Made by a program: the position numbers and the translations under genes. DNA of 64,000 bases from the NCBI GenBank assembly GCA_037954325.1, contig JBBMNZ010000034.1:5795501-5859500 (forward strand), written 5' to 3'. How positions within the stretch are numbered: the stretch's first letter is position 1; each line of letters opens with the position of its first letter. This document shows, in pieces, positions 63,985 to 64,000 of the stretch. The notes under the pieces were generated by a model. The model was not told where the DNA came from. It searched no databases and saw only the letters and a program-made list of their open reading frames with translations. The DNA comes from Fistularia commersonii (Eukaryota; Chordata; Actinopteri; Syngnathiformes; Fistulariidae).

Positions 63985-64000
63985 GCATGCCAGCAGGACA

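Larger units (their letters stand above)
58555..64000 (-). other. Region upstream of the ATG exon: 5' intron and possibly first exon/promoter
   Basis: No coding exon is visible. The stretch holds a CA tract (59702-59728), a GC-rich segment with nested inverted repeats (59573-59690), a possible TATA-like GCATATAAGC near 60713 on the plus strand, a dispersed repeat (62450-62935), a 32-bp palindrome (63861-63892) and two GT tracts. The untranslated first exon of the tafa3-like gene may lie here or beyond the right edge. Confidence 0.5.

Overview
The window is vertebrate nuclear DNA, most likely from a teleost fish. It is AT-leaning and dense in dinucleotide microsatellites. It carries fish-type dispersed repeats: a tRNA-derived SINE in about a dozen fragments, Tc1-like and hAT-like non-autonomous DNA elements, and two 5'-truncated LINE tails. 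No bacterial-style gene organisation is present, and most open reading frames are chance frames in noncoding DNA.

One gene can be read with confidence. It is a TAFA-family (FAM19A) secreted chemokine-like neurokine on the minus strand, with four coding exons at 58553-58454, 30217-30068, 23231-23107 and 19197-19186. All three splice junctions obey GT/AG and keep phase (1, 1, 0). The joined product is 128 residues: a signal peptide, then a mature domain with all ten family cysteines, ending Thr-Lys-Val-Thr-Arg. From remembered paralog sequences the closest match is TAFA3, with TAFA2 as the alternative. The ATG exon is preceded by a strong splice acceptor, so at least one 5' untranslated exon and the promoter should lie at higher coordinates, inside 58.6-64 kb or beyond. 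The 3' UTR runs from 19185 to about 18240, with poly(A) signals at 18266-18261 and possibly 18789-18784.

Layout: 1-18.2 kb lies downstream of the gene and shows no convincing second gene. It holds a CpG-dense segment near the left edge, a hAT-like MITE with target-site duplication at 5.6-5.95 kb, a LINE tail abutting a SINE at 6.05-6.94 kb, and a terminal-inverted-repeat element near 11.8-12.4 kb. 18.2-19.2 kb is the 3' UTR plus last codons. 19.2-30.1 kb holds two introns of 3.9 and 6.8 kb. 30.2-58.45 kb is a 28-kb first coding intron rich in SINE fragments, with a Tc1-like MITE at 42.7-43.1 kb and a second LINE tail at 36.1-36.6 kb. 58.6-64 kb is upstream intron or promoter territory with further repeats and a few palindromic or GC-rich segments.

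I found no multi-gene system, CRISPR array, canonical tRNA or rRNA. The main results are the reconstruction of the split TAFA gene, including its poorly conserved signal-peptide exon and three-codon last exon, and several unexplained structured or CpG-dense segments.
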